In this document: positions 27,930 to 36,192 of the stretch, in pieces
Layout of the letters: each line of letters starts with the position of its first letter
How positions within the stretch are numbered: position 1 is the stretch's first letter
Assembly: GCF_003721595.1 (NCBI RefSeq)
Contig: NZ_RJJR01000005.1
Coordinates: forward strand, 1-64,000
DNA from: Hanamia caeni
GTDB taxonomy: Bacteria > Bacteroidota > Bacteroidia > Chitinophagales > Chitinophagaceae
Length of the DNA stretch: 64,000 nucleotides
Direction of reading: 5' to 3'
Notes under the pieces: generated by a model
What the model was told of the DNA's origin: nothing
The model's database searches: none
The model's input: the letters and a program-made list of their open reading frames with translations, nothing else
Made by a program: the position numbers and the translations under genes

Positions 27930-28781
27930 ATGACAATACCTATCGCTGTTTGCGGGGCAGGAACTATGGGAAGCGGAATTGCGCAGGTGGCTGCCCAAAC
28001 TAATTTTGAAACCGTGCTTTTTGATGTGGATGAAACAATGCTTGAAAAAGCGAAGGTGGATATTGCAAAAAATCTACAGTACCTGGTTGAAAAAGGGAAG
28101 ATGGATTTACAAGAAAAGCATGAAATTCTACACCGGATAAAATTTACTTCTGACATTAGCGACTGTACCGCTTTTGTAATTATAGAAGCTATCGTGGAAA
28201 AAGAAAAAGCCAAAATTTCTTTATTTACTGATCTTTCCAAATACAATAACGAAGAGGTAATTTTTGCTTCAAACACTTCTTCACTTTCTATTTCCAAAAT
28301 ACAGCAGCAGGTTCCCTTTCCGCAAAGAGTTATCGGGATGCATTTTTTTAATCCGCCGTATATCATGAAACTTGTGGAAGTGGTGAAGGGTGCTGAAACG
28401 AATGACGAAGTGATTACAGCCATTATGGATATCTGTAGGCAAATGGGCAAGGTGCCTGTTTTGTGCAAAGATTCGCCCGGTTTTATTGTGAACCGCGTTG
28501 CGAGGCAGTATTATCTTGAGTCACTAAAAATAGCGGAAGAAGAAATCGCATCATTTGAAAATATTGATAAAATTTTAGAAGCTTCCGGTTTCAAAATGGG
28601 ACCGTTCAGATTAATGGACTTAATCGGGCTTGATATAAATCTTGCCACAACAGAATCAATATACCATGCATTCAATGAAACGTCACGCTTTATTCCATCG
28701 GCGATTCAAAAAGAAAAAGTAAAACAAAGTCTTTTGGGCAAAAAAACGGGCAGGGGATTTTATAATTATAAACAGGAATAA
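27930..28781 (+). CDS. 3-hydroxyacyl-CoA (3-hydroxybutyryl-CoA) dehydrogenase
   Basis: This 283-residue protein has a Rossmann start (IAVCGAGTMGSGIAQVAAQ, residues 4-22), FASNTSSLSISKIQ, the catalytic histidine in GMHFFNPPYIMKLVEVV, KDSPGFIVNR, and the C-terminal helical domain with GPFRLMDLIGLDINL and GRGFYNY. It oxidises 3-hydroxyacyl-CoA with NAD(P) in beta-oxidation or butyrate-type metabolism. Single-domain form without a crotonase fusion. The gene starts a tandem series with an epimerase and a surface protein, spacing 39 bp and 6 bp. Confidence 0.93.
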   Translation: MTIPIAVCGAGTMGSGIAQVAAQTNFETVLFDVDETMLEKAKVDIAKNLQYLVEKGKMDLQEKHEILHRIKFTSDISDCTAFVIIEAIVEKEKAKISLFTDLSKYNNEEVIFASNTSSLSISKIQQQVPFPQRVIGMHFFNPPYIMKLVEVVKGAETNDEVITAIMDICRQMGKVPVLCKDSPGFIVNRVARQYYLESLKIAEEEIASFENIDKILEASGFKMGPFRLMDLIGLDINLATTESIYHAFNETSRFIPSAIQKEKVKQSLLGKKTGRGFYNYKQE

Positions 28782-28820
28782 ATAATTTACATTGCCTAAA
28801 TAATTTTTAGATACCATAAA

Positions 28821-29837
28821 ATGGCGGTCGAAAAACTCTCTGAAAAAAAAACAGGCGAAAAGCAAATTCTTGTCACGGGAGGTTCCGGGCTGGTAGGAAA
28901 CGAATTGATAACTCAACTGCTAAATGCGGATGAAAGAGTGACCGCCCTTCAGCATACTTCTTCCATTAATATTTCACATCCTAATCTTTCAATAGTTCAA
29001 TGTGATATCCTGGATGTTTCGTTGCTTGAAGAAATCATGCAGGATATTACGCATGTGTATCATGCCGCAGCACTTGTTTCCTATTCTCCGAAAGATAAAA
29101 AGCAACTCTTACAAATTAATGTTGAAGGAACAGCAAATGTTGTAAATGCCTGCATTAACAATCAGGTTCAAAAATTAGTGCATGTAAGTTCGGTAGCCGC
29201 GCTGGGAAGAATAAGAAATGGAGAAATGGTAACTGAAAAAATGAACTGGACTGAAGAAACTAGCAATAGCATTTATGGAAAATCAAAATATTATGGCGAG
29301 ATGGAAGTGTGGCGCGGCGCGGCTGAAGGGCTGCAGGTGGTTATTGTAAATCCAAGCTTAATATTTGGCGGCACTGATTGGGAAAGCGGTTCTTCAGCCA
29401 TCTTTAAAAAAGCCTACGAAGAATTTCCGTGGTATACAAATGGCGTAACGGGTATAGTAGATGTGAGAGATGTAGCGCGTGCTATGATAGCTTTGATGAA
29501 CAGCGATATCACGTCTGAACGGTTTATATTGAATGGCGAAAATTTATCGTACAAAGAAATATTTACAACAATCGCAAATTGCTTTGATAAAAAACCTCCG
29601 TCGAAAAAAGTAACTCCATTTTTAGCAGAAATTGTTTGGCGAATGGAAGCAATAAAAAGCCGGATTACTAATAAGAAAAGTTTGCTTACAAAAGAAACTG
29701 CACGCACTGCGCAGGCGAAGGTTTATTTCGACAATCAGAAGATTTTGAAAGCCCTTCCTCAATTTCATTTCACCAATAGTAAAGACACAATTGAATTTAC
29801 CTGCAGTCGTTTAATTGAGAAGTACCAGCTTAAATAA
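28821..29837 (+). CDS. NAD-dependent epimerase/dehydratase family protein (extended SDR)
   Basis: This 338-residue protein has the nucleotide-binding glycine motif VTGGSGLVGNELI near 20-32, HAAALVSYSPKDK, SSVAALGR, and the catalytic YGKSKYYGE pair near 154-162. It resembles dihydroflavonol-4-reductase or hydroxysteroid-dehydrogenase-like members common in Bacteroidota. The substrate cannot be named from sequence. Only 6 bp separate it from the next gene, suggesting an operon. Confidence 0.85.
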   Translation: MAVEKLSEKKTGEKQILVTGGSGLVGNELITQLLNADERVTALQHTSSINISHPNLSIVQCDILDVSLLEEIMQDITHVYHAAALVSYSPKDKKQLLQINVEGTANVVNACINNQVQKLVHVSSVAALGRIRNGEMVTEKMNWTEETSNSIYGKSKYYGEMEVWRGAAEGLQVVIVNPSLIFGGTDWESGSSAIFKKAYEEFPWYTNGVTGIVDVRDVARAMIALMNSDITSERFILNGENLSYKEIFTTIANCFDKKPPSKKVTPFLAEIVWRMEAIKSRITNKKSLLTKETARTAQAKVYFDNQKILKALPQFHFTNSKDTIEFTCSRLIEKYQLK

Positions 29838-29843
29838 AAAATT

Positions 29844-30971
29844 ATGATGAATTCTTATTTACAGGTTATTGTAGTGGCGGCGTTTATTTTTATTCTTTCT
29901 TTTTTTGTTCTTCCTAAAAGATTATTTGCGCAATCTGCCTATTATCTGGTAAAAGGAAAAGTGATAGATAAAAATACTTTAATGCCGTTGGCCGGCGCAT
30001 CAGTATTTGCACAAAACACTACTATTGGCGAGGCTACCGATTCATCCGGCAATTTTAAGATATGGCTGCCGCAGGGCGGTTATTCGCTGGTAACAACTTT
30101 TACTGGTTATGAAACGCAATCCATACGCGTAAATGGATCGTCTGAAAATGATAGCTTGCTTTTTGAATTAAATCCGGAAGAAAAATCTTTGGAAACGGTA
30201 ACTATTTCAATAAGCAATGAGGTGGAAGATGGCTGGCAGCAGTACGGCACATTTTTCACCAATAATTTTATCGGCCAAACAGCGTTTTCAAAATTGTGCT
30301 TTATCAAAAATCCGGAAGTGCTTCATTTTTATTTTTATAAAAAAAGAAATGCATTAAAAGTAACGGCTAAGGAACCATTGATTGTTGACAATTATGCATT
30401 GGGATATTCGATAAAGTTTGCGATAGATTCTTTTACTACTAATTATAATTCACAAACTAATTTATTCATCGGCTACCCCTTATTTATGGAAATGAAGGGA
30501 ACGCCGGGACAGCAGCAAATGTGGAAAGCGAACCGTGAGAAAGCTTACAAAGGTTCTATGCTTCATTTTATGCGAAGCCTTTATTCACAAACCTTAGAAG
30601 ACAATGGATTTGAAATTCAGTTTATCGTAAATAATAATGGTGAAGATTATCCGGTAAAACCCGGCGATGTATATGGAGCAATGAATTATAAAAAAGATGA
30701 CAGTACGAACACCGTAGAATTTTATCCAAATCAAAACCGTGTTGCATTAATTTATAATGGTTATCCTGAAAAAGCGTATACAGAAATAGATACTACTGCA
30801 AATAAAAATTTTCAATTGTCCACTTTAATTTTTCCCGGAGGTGAAAAATTTTTCATCGATGAGAACGGTTATTTTTATGACCAGGAAGATTTGATAACCA
30901 ACGGCTATCTGGGTTTCAGAAAGATAGGAGATATGCTTCCCTACAATTATCAATTGAAAGAAGAGGAATAG
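29844..30971 (+). CDS. Carboxypeptidase-like regulatory domain surface protein
   Basis: This 375-residue protein has a signal anchor or signal peptide (about 8-33, ending LFAQS). A CarboxypepD_reg-like beta-sandwich follows (about 38-115: KGKVIDKNTLMPLAGASVFA, DSSGNFKIWLPQGGYSL), as in the N-termini of TonB-dependent receptors. The remaining 250 residues have no clear relative I recognise, but show repeated aromatic strands. Without a receptor barrel, it is probably an outer-envelope accessory protein. It is the last gene of its cluster, convergent with lpxD. Confidence 0.8.
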   Translation: MMNSYLQVIVVAAFIFILSFFVLPKRLFAQSAYYLVKGKVIDKNTLMPLAGASVFAQNTTIGEATDSSGNFKIWLPQGGYSLVTTFTGYETQSIRVNGSSENDSLLFELNPEEKSLETVTISISNEVEDGWQQYGTFFTNNFIGQTAFSKLCFIKNPEVLHFYFYKKRNALKVTAKEPLIVDNYALGYSIKFAIDSFTTNYNSQTNLFIGYPLFMEMKGTPGQQQMWKANREKAYKGSMLHFMRSLYSQTLEDNGFEIQFIVNNNGEDYPVKPGDVYGAMNYKKDDSTNTVEFYPNQNRVALIYNGYPEKAYTEIDTTANKNFQLSTLIFPGGEKFFIDENGYFYDQEDLITNGYLGFRKIGDMLPYNYQLKEEE

Positions 30972-31017
30972 TGAAGCAACAAATCTTTATGATTTTTATT
31001 TTGCCTGTTTAAAAAAT

Positions 31018-31989
31018 TTAAGTTTGAGAAGATGTTTTTCTTTCGCCGATTGATTTTATTTTTTCCCAAATTTCGGGAAGCCTTTTTATCATTACGAGCT
31101 CTTTTCTTTTATTGTAAAATTCCTGGATGGGCGTTCCCCAATACGTTTTGTTGGGTCCAATACTGGAGGTTACGCCGCTCTGGCCCATCACCACTGCATT
31201 ATCGCCAATAGAAATGGTTTTGTTCACGCCTACCTGTCCCCAAAGTGTAACACCATCGCCTAATACAGTGCCGCCGGCAATGCCAACCTGTGCGGCAATC
31301 AGGCAATTTTTTCCGATAACTACGTCATGGCCGATATGAATAAGATTGTCCATTTTAGTGCCGCTGCCAATCTGTGTTGAATCGCTTACACCACGGTCAA
31401 TTGTACAGTTGGCGCCTATTTCAACATTATTTCCTATTTCAACCATACCGCAGCTTTTCATTTTTTTAAACCAATGTTCACGGTTCTTTTTTGTATTGAA
31501 ATAAAATGCATCGCTGCCTATCACCGTTCCTGAATGTATCTCTGCGTAATTGCCGATAATACAATCATCATAGATAGTAACGTTTGGATGAATGATGCAG
31601 CCATCACCAAGCACTACATTATTGCCTAAAAAAACATTTGGCATGATTGTGCAGCCTTTGCCAACTTTAACGCTGTCGCTAATCATTTTTTCTGATGGCA
31701 CAAACGGACGAAAATGATCCACAATTTTGAGATAAGCTTCGAACGGATCCTCAACTACAAACAATGTTTTTCCTTCAGGAACCGGCACATCAGTGTTTAT
31801 GATAATGCAGGTAGCAGCGCTGTTCAGGCAGGTATCATAATATTTGGGATGATCAACAAAAACGATATCGCCGTTTTTTACTTTATGAAGTTCGTTGATG
31901 CCGGATGCGGATGAATTTTTATTGCCTGTAATTTTTGCATCTATAAAATCAGCAATCCAGGAAACAGAAACAGGAGAAGGAAATTGCAT
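31018..31989 (-). CDS. lpxD: UDP-3-O-(3-hydroxyacyl)glucosamine N-acyltransferase (LpxD) or LpxD-like paralogue
   Basis: This 323-residue protein has an N-terminal LpxD-type domain (VKNGDIVFVDHPKYYDTCLN) and about 180 residues of left-handed hexapeptide repeats (for example VFLGNNVVLGDGCIIHPNVT and IGNNVEIGANCTIDRG). It also has NLIHIGHDVVIG carrying the catalytic-type histidine, and a helical tail. LpxD adds the second acyl chain in lipid A synthesis. The segment GSDAFYFN differs from the usual GxDGFGFA, and Bacteroidota often hold a second LpxD-like gene, so this could be the paralogue. A full promoter is visible upstream at 32007-32038. Confidence 0.75.
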   Translation of the reverse strand: MQFPSPVSVSWIADFIDAKITGNKNSSASGINELHKVKNGDIVFVDHPKYYDTCLNSAATCIIINTDVPVPEGKTLFVVEDPFEAYLKIVDHFRPFVPSEKMISDSVKVGKGCTIMPNVFLGNNVVLGDGCIIHPNVTIYDDCIIGNYAEIHSGTVIGSDAFYFNTKKNREHWFKKMKSCGMVEIGNNVEIGANCTIDRGVSDSTQIGSGTKMDNLIHIGHDVVIGKNCLIAAQVGIAGGTVLGDGVTLWGQVGVNKTISIGDNAVVMGQSGVTSSIGPNKTYWGTPIQEFYNKRKELVMIKRLPEIWEKIKSIGERKTSSQT

Positions 31990-32006
31990 ACATGAAAATT
32001 AAGCTT

Positions 32007-32038
32007 CAAAGGTAAACATTGAAAGGCCGACTCCACAA
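32007..32038 (-). promoter_or_regulatory. Promoter of lpxD (TTG, 21 bp, TACCTTTG)
   Basis: On the minus strand a TTG (32038-32036) is followed after 21 bp by TACCTTTG (32014-32007). This is one of the two best matches in the window to the Bacteroidota -33/-7 promoter. Predicted initiation is about 10 bp before the ATG. Confidence 0.6.
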
Positions 32039-32139
32039 TTTTGATTGAGATGAAATCTAAAAATGGTTCACAATAAATGAAGCAATATTTTAAAATCAAT
32101 GCGATCATTTTTTGAATCGTTCAGGTTTTATTTTTATGA

Positions 32140-32170
32140 TTATCCACACATTGATTTAAAATGTTGATAA
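32140..32170. other. Inverted pair of DnaA-box-like sequences
   Basis: TTATCCACA at 32140-32148 is a perfect match to the classical DnaA box. TGTTGATAA at 32162-32170 is the inverted relaxed form TTATCAACA. They lie 13 bp apart in an A/T-rich gap. Two sites are too few to call an origin. Confidence 0.35.
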
Positions 32171-32219
32171 AAAAATTTCAAATATTTTTTCGTAAAGCAA
32201 AATTTATTTTTAATATTGT

Positions 32220-32300
32220 GTAAGGAAATTTATTTCCTGTACTTACTAACCCATCAATATAACAAAGCCCGCTGATTTTCTTGCCGGGCTTTTTTATTTT
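32220..32300 (+). ncRNA. Candidate small RNA with own terminator
   Basis: The segment begins with a hairpin (GTAA-GGAAAT pairing with ATTTCC and TTAC, 32220-32246). A short unpaired region follows, then a GC-rich hairpin AAAGCCCG/CGGGCTTT (32264-32292) and a T-rich tail. The flanking genes are divergent, so this terminator must belong to a separate transcript of about 80 nt or to one started further left. I do not recognise an RNA family. An attenuator within the rluE leader is the alternative. Confidence 0.45.
32264..32300 (+). terminator. Intrinsic terminator between divergent lpxD and rluE
   Basis: Eight-base-pair stem AAAGCCCG/CGGGCTTT with a 13-nt loop, followed by TTTATTTTTT. It is strong and correctly formed on the plus strand, yet lies upstream of a plus-strand gene. 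Confidence 0.75.
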
Positions 32301-32354
32301 TTGCGAGCGGACAATAAAAAATCATGAAATTTTGTTTTAAAAATTTTCTTTCAT

Positions 32355-32960
32355 TTGAATAACTATTTTATCCTTCACAAACCATTTAATGTGCTTTCGC
32401 AATTCACTTCAGCTGATGGGAAAAAGACGCTGAAGGATGTATTTAATATTCCGCCGGATGCGTGGCCTGTAGGCCGTTTGGATTACGACAGTGAAGGTTT
32501 GCTAATCGTTACTGATGATAAAAAACTAAATCGATTTTTATTGGATCCGGTGCATGCTCATGAGAGGGAATATTGGGTGCAGGTGGAAGGCAATATTAAT
32601 GATGAACAAATTGAACGATTACAAAAAGGTGTTGCGATAACTGTAAATGGGAAAAGGTATCAGACAAAAAAATGTGTTGTAAAAAAATTTTCACATCTAC
32701 CACAAGTAAGTGTTAGAAATCCTCCGATACGTTTCAGAAAAAATGTTTCTGATGGCTGGATAAAAATAATTTTAACAGAAGGTAAAAACCGGCAGGTAAG
32801 AAAGATGACTGCTGCAGTTGGATGCCCAACTTTACGATTAATCAGGTATAGGATTGAAGGAATAAATTTGGAAAAGCTGGAACCCGGCGAAATGAAAAAA
32901 ATCGCTAAACAGGAATTGTATAACTTGCTTAAAATAAAAAAAGATAATTTAAGATGGTAA
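32355..32960 (+). CDS. rluE: 23S rRNA pseudouridine synthase, RluE-like (RsuA family)
   Basis: This 201-residue protein has KPFNVLSQFTSADGKKTLKD, the catalytic aspartate in VGRLDYDSEGLLIVTDD near residue 43, HEREYWVQVEG and GKNRQVRKMTAAVGCPTLRLIR. The S4 domain is absent, as in RluE (YmfC). It isomerises a uridine in 23S rRNA. No ATG is in frame before the conserved start, so translation begins at TTG 32355 (MNNYFILHKPFN). It overlaps yicC by 7 bp. Confidence 0.9.
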   Translation: MNNYFILHKPFNVLSQFTSADGKKTLKDVFNIPPDAWPVGRLDYDSEGLLIVTDDKKLNRFLLDPVHAHEREYWVQVEGNINDEQIERLQKGVAITVNGKRYQTKKCVVKKFSHLPQVSVRNPPIRFRKNVSDGWIKIILTEGKNRQVRKMTAAVGCPTLRLIRYRIEGINLEKLEPGEMKKIAKQELYNLLKIKKDNLRW

Positions 32961-33829
32961 GATCAATGACAGGCTTTGGAAGAGCAGAACAGGCGGTAGA
33001 TGATAAAACATATCTGGTGGAAATAAAATCGCTGAATGGAAAACAGTTTGAGGTGAATCTGAAAATTCCCCCACTGATAAAGCCTTATGAATTTGACATA
33101 AGGTCATTAATCCAGGAAAGCTTACTTCGCGGCACTATAGAATGCCTGATTGTGGTAAAACAAAATGGAACCAGTAAGCCCGTTGTTCTTAACACAGATC
33201 TAATTAAATCTTATTACAGGCAGATTGAGTCTCTTGCGTCTGAGCTCTCAATTGATACTAACAGCGTGCTGGCATCACTGCTCAGATTGCCTGAGGTAGT
33301 AAACCCGAGTAATGAAGTGCTCAACGAAACTGAATGGAAGAATTTGAGGCAGGTGATTGAAAATGCATTGGCACAATTAAATGCGCATCGTATAGAAGAA
33401 GGGAAAGCTCTTGACCGCGAATTGCGTTTACGCATACAAAATATTCAAAGCCAGGAAGCTGAAATTCTTAAGCTCGAACCGGAAAGAAGAAAGAAAATGA
33501 AAAGTGAGCTTGTTCAGCTTCTTGAAGAAAATGTGGGCAAAGACAATTATGACGCAAACAGGCTGGAGCAGGAATTAATCTACTATATTGAAAAAATCGA
33601 CATCAGGGAAGAGCAGGTAAGATTAAAAAACCACTGTGAATATTTTTTGCTGCTGCTCGACTCAAACGAAATAGCCAAGGGTAAAAAGCTTGCATTTCTT
33701 GTTCAGGAAATCGGAAGGGAAATTAATACAACCGGCTCCAAAGCTTATGATTCTGAAATTCAAAGATGTGTGGTGCTGATGAAAGATGAACTGGAAAAAA
33801 TGAAAGAACAAACTTTTAATATCCTTTAG
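32954..33829 (+). CDS. YicC/YloC-family endoribonuclease
   Basis: This 291-residue protein has the invariant start MVRSMTGFGRAE, VEIKSLNGKQFEVNLKIP, and a C-terminal DUF1732 region (VGKDNYDANRLEQELIYYIEKIDIREEQVRLKNH, LAFLVQEIGREINTTGSKA). The family cleaves RNA and affects mRNA and small-RNA decay. It overlaps rluE by 7 bp and is followed 19 bp later by gldH, so the three are probably one transcript. Confidence 0.93.
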   Translation: MVRSMTGFGRAEQAVDDKTYLVEIKSLNGKQFEVNLKIPPLIKPYEFDIRSLIQESLLRGTIECLIVVKQNGTSKPVVLNTDLIKSYYRQIESLASELSIDTNSVLASLLRLPEVVNPSNEVLNETEWKNLRQVIENALAQLNAHRIEEGKALDRELRLRIQNIQSQEAEILKLEPERRKKMKSELVQLLEENVGKDNYDANRLEQELIYYIEKIDIREEQVRLKNHCEYFLLLLDSNEIAKGKKLAFLVQEIGREINTTGSKAYDSEIQRCVVLMKDELEKMKEQTFNIL

Positions 33830-33848
33830 GAACCGATTTATAGCAACA

Positions 33849-34349
33849 ATGAAAACTTTTTATTTTTGTAAAAATGCCGGTTTGAAAAAATTCTTCGCGA
33901 TATCAATGCTTTCTGTATTTTTTGCATCCTGTATAAAAATTGATCTTTTTGAAAAGCAGGCAACTATCCCTTTGCAACAGTGGTTTTATTCAAATGTGCC
34001 GCAGTTTACTTTTCATATTGACGACACTACTTCTTTATATAATGTTTATGTAATTATACGGCATACTGACCGGTATGAATACAATAATATTTGGCTTAGA
34101 ATCGGCTTAAAAACTCCATCCGATTCTTTTAATTATCAAAATGTAAATCTCACGCTGGCAACAGATGCCAAAGGCTGGGAAGGAACCGGGATGGACGATA
34201 TTTATGAAGTGAGAAAAAACATTTCATCTGCTCCATTTTCATTTAAGAAGCCGGGCGATTATACGTTTTCAATTGCACAAATTATGAGGGAAAATCCTTT
34301 GAAAAATATTTTGAGCGTGGGATTGAGAATTGAAATTGTCAACCGGTAA
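33849..34349 (+). CDS. gldH: Gliding motility lipoprotein GldH
   Basis: This 166-residue protein has a lipoprotein signal (FAISMLSVFFASC; cysteine near 28). The GldH pattern follows: FEKQATIPLQQW, PQFTFHIDDTTSLYNVYVII, RHTDRYEYNNIWLRIG. GldH is an outer-envelope lipoprotein needed for gliding and type IX secretion in Flavobacterium. Its presence agrees with a secretion-dependent surface protein at the window start. It probably shares a transcript with yicC. Confidence 0.88.
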   Translation: MKTFYFCKNAGLKKFFAISMLSVFFASCIKIDLFEKQATIPLQQWFYSNVPQFTFHIDDTTSLYNVYVIIRHTDRYEYNNIWLRIGLKTPSDSFNYQNVNLTLATDAKGWEGTGMDDIYEVRKNISSAPFSFKKPGDYTFSIAQIMRENPLKNILSVGLRIEIVNR

Positions 34350-34406
34350 TTGCGCAAGCCAGGCAAGTAACCTGTCTATTCCCGTTTTGTAAAAACCTTG
34401 AAAATA

Positions 34407-35408
34407 ATGGCTTATTCAGCAATAAAGAACAAAATAAAATCAAGGCCGCTTCGCATCATTTACATATTTTACTGGTTCCTGTTAGCTTATATTTTGGCGG
34501 CTCTTATATTTTGGTATATTGATCTGAACGCCCAAAACCAGGAGCTTACCAGCTTAAGGCTAAACGCAGTAAATCCGCGGGAAACAAACTACATAGAAAA
34601 GGTAAACCACATTAAAGATTTAAGGAATAGAAAAAGCACACAGTATATCAGTGAAGGAATTACTTTTCTTTTGATGATAATTGCCGGGGCGATATATGTT
34701 TTCAAAATCATTAAGAGGCAACTGGTACAGGCTGAGCAGCAAAAGAATCTTATGATTGCCATCACACATGAATTAAAAACGCCGATTGCTGTCACCAGAC
34801 TGAACCTGGAAACCATGCAAATGCGAAAACTTGAATTTGCCCAACAACAAAAATTAATAAGAAGCAGTATCCAGGAAGCCAACCGGTTGAATACGTTGTG
34901 CAATAACATGCTTTTCATGAGCCAGTTGAATTCCGGCGACTCAAACCTGAGCAATGAAATGCTGGACATTTCAGAGGTCGCGCGGGACTGTGTTTCAGAT
35001 TTTGTGTCACGGTACCCAGATAGAAAAATGCTAATTGAGGTGGAAACAGACATAATTATTACCGGCGATAAAATTTTGCTGCAACTTGCGATTAACAATC
35101 TTTTAGATAATGCTATCAAGTATTCAGAGAAAGACGATGTAGTTTTGGTTAAAATCTTTAAAGCCGGCAAGAAAGTAATTTTGAAAGTAATAGACCACGG
35201 AGTGGGCATAAAGGATTCTGAAAAGAAAAGAATTTTTGAAAAATATTTTCGTGGCTCAGGTATGCAGGCAAAAGGCACAGGGCTTGGCTTATATCTAACC
35301 CGTGAAATCATAAAACAACATCATGGCATTATTAGTTTCCGGAATAATGAATATGGCGGAAGCACTTTTGAAATACAATTAAAAACTGCAAAAAATTTTA
35401 AGAAATAA
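34407..35408 (+). CDS. Sensor histidine kinase, two membrane segments
   Basis: 333 residues from ATG 34407 (a TTG three codons upstream is possible). Two membrane helices (about 13-35 and 80-102) flank a short loop outside of about 45 residues. The cytoplasmic part has the H-box AITHELKTPIAVTRLNLETM (phospho-histidine near 122), the N-box NNLLDNAIKYS, and the G boxes DHGVGIKDSEKK and GTGLGLYLTREIIKQHHG. The ligand is unknown and the sensing loop is small. Its response regulator follows 8 bp later in the same operon. Confidence 0.92.
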   Translation: MAYSAIKNKIKSRPLRIIYIFYWFLLAYILAALIFWYIDLNAQNQELTSLRLNAVNPRETNYIEKVNHIKDLRNRKSTQYISEGITFLLMIIAGAIYVFKIIKRQLVQAEQQKNLMIAITHELKTPIAVTRLNLETMQMRKLEFAQQQKLIRSSIQEANRLNTLCNNMLFMSQLNSGDSNLSNEMLDISEVARDCVSDFVSRYPDRKMLIEVETDIIITGDKILLQLAINNLLDNAIKYSEKDDVVLVKIFKAGKKVILKVIDHGVGIKDSEKKRIFEKYFRGSGMQAKGTGLGLYLTREIIKQHHGIISFRNNEYGGSTFEIQLKTAKNFKK

Positions 35409-35416
35409 CCGGCAAA

Positions 35417-36121
35417 ATGCAATCAAAAAAATTTTCCATATTATTGGTCGAAGATGAAGAGAACCTGCAGGACACATTGAAATTAAATTTCGAACTGGAA
35501 GGCTATGAAGTTACTTCAGCTTATGCAGGAGAAAAGGCGTTAAATGCAATCCACAATGAATATTTTGATCTGATTATTTTGGATGTAATGCTCCCTGATA
35601 TAGATGGCATCACGGTTTGCGAAAATATAAGACTTACAAATACTGAAATCCCTATCCTGATGTTAAGCGCCAAAAGCCAAAGCAAGGACCGGATTTTGGG
35701 ATTAAAAAAGGGAGCTGATGATTATTTGACCAAACCGTTCAGCCTTGAAGAATTATTGCTAAGAGTAAAAATTCTGATTAATAAAAGCCAAAAAATATCT
35801 GCCAAAGAACCAGTAGCTGAGCAATATTTATTTGGTAAAAACCAGGTGAATTTTAAATCCCTCGAGTGTACTACCAAATCAGGCGAAGTTGTAGCGCTTA
35901 CAAAAAAGGAAGCAATGCTTTTAAAACTTCTTATCGAAAACAAAAATGAAGTGGTGACCCGCGAAAAAATTTTACAATCCGTTTGGGGATACAATGTTTA
36001 CCCAACTACACGTACGGTGGATAATTTTATTCTGAACTTCAGAAAATATTTTGAAGAGGATAGCCGCAATCCCGAGTATTTTCATTCAGTAAGAGGAATC
36101 GGTTATAAGTTTACGAATTAA
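35417..36121 (+). CDS. OmpR-family response regulator, partner of the upstream kinase
   Basis: This 234-residue protein has a receiver with acidic residues in VEDEEN, phospho-Asp near 54-55 in LIILDVMLPDIDG, and YLTKPFSLEELLLR. The winged-helix output domain has TKKEAMLLKLLIENKNEV, SVWGYNVYPTTRTVDNFIL and HSVRGIGYKF. It is encoded 8 bp after the kinase, so the pair is one two-component system. A 34-bp element lies 27 nt after the stop. Confidence 0.94.
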   Translation: MQSKKFSILLVEDEENLQDTLKLNFELEGYEVTSAYAGEKALNAIHNEYFDLIILDVMLPDIDGITVCENIRLTNTEIPILMLSAKSQSKDRILGLKKGADDYLTKPFSLEELLLRVKILINKSQKISAKEPVAEQYLFGKNQVNFKSLECTTKSGEVVALTKKEAMLLKLLIENKNEVVTREKILQSVWGYNVYPTTRTVDNFILNFRKYFEEDSRNPEYFHSVRGIGYKFTN

Positions 36122-36148
36122 TTTTGCTGACAATTCGTGGCAATATTG

Positions 36149-36182
36149 AAAATAAGAATTTGAATTATTTCTTGGTTTACTG
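36149..36182 (+). repeat. Copy of the 34-bp 3'-end element, after the response regulator
   Basis: AAAATAAGAATT, five bases, then TATTTCTTGGTTTACTG ending at 36182. Sense with the regulator gene and 10 bp before the end of the convergent SDR gene. Confidence 0.75.
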
Positions 36183-36192
36183 CACTAACATT

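Larger units (their letters stand above)
31990..32354. other. 365-bp divergent region between lpxD and rluE
   Basis: It contains the lpxD promoter (minus), an inverted pair of DnaA-box-like sites (TTATCCACA at 32140-32148 and TGTTGATAA at 32162-32170), a very A/T-rich stretch, and a hairpin plus intrinsic terminator (32220-32300, plus). The terminator serves neither flanking gene, because both are transcribed away from it. Confidence 0.7.

Noticed and set aside
31990..32354. Possible replication origin
   Set aside because: Only one perfect DnaA box and one relaxed box, no box cluster, and no dnaA or dnaN nearby. The promoter and terminator explain much of the gap.
34589..35311. Minus-strand open frame of 240 codons
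   Set aside because: Fully antisense to the histidine kinase, whose motifs are intact; composition is serine-rich shadow sequence.
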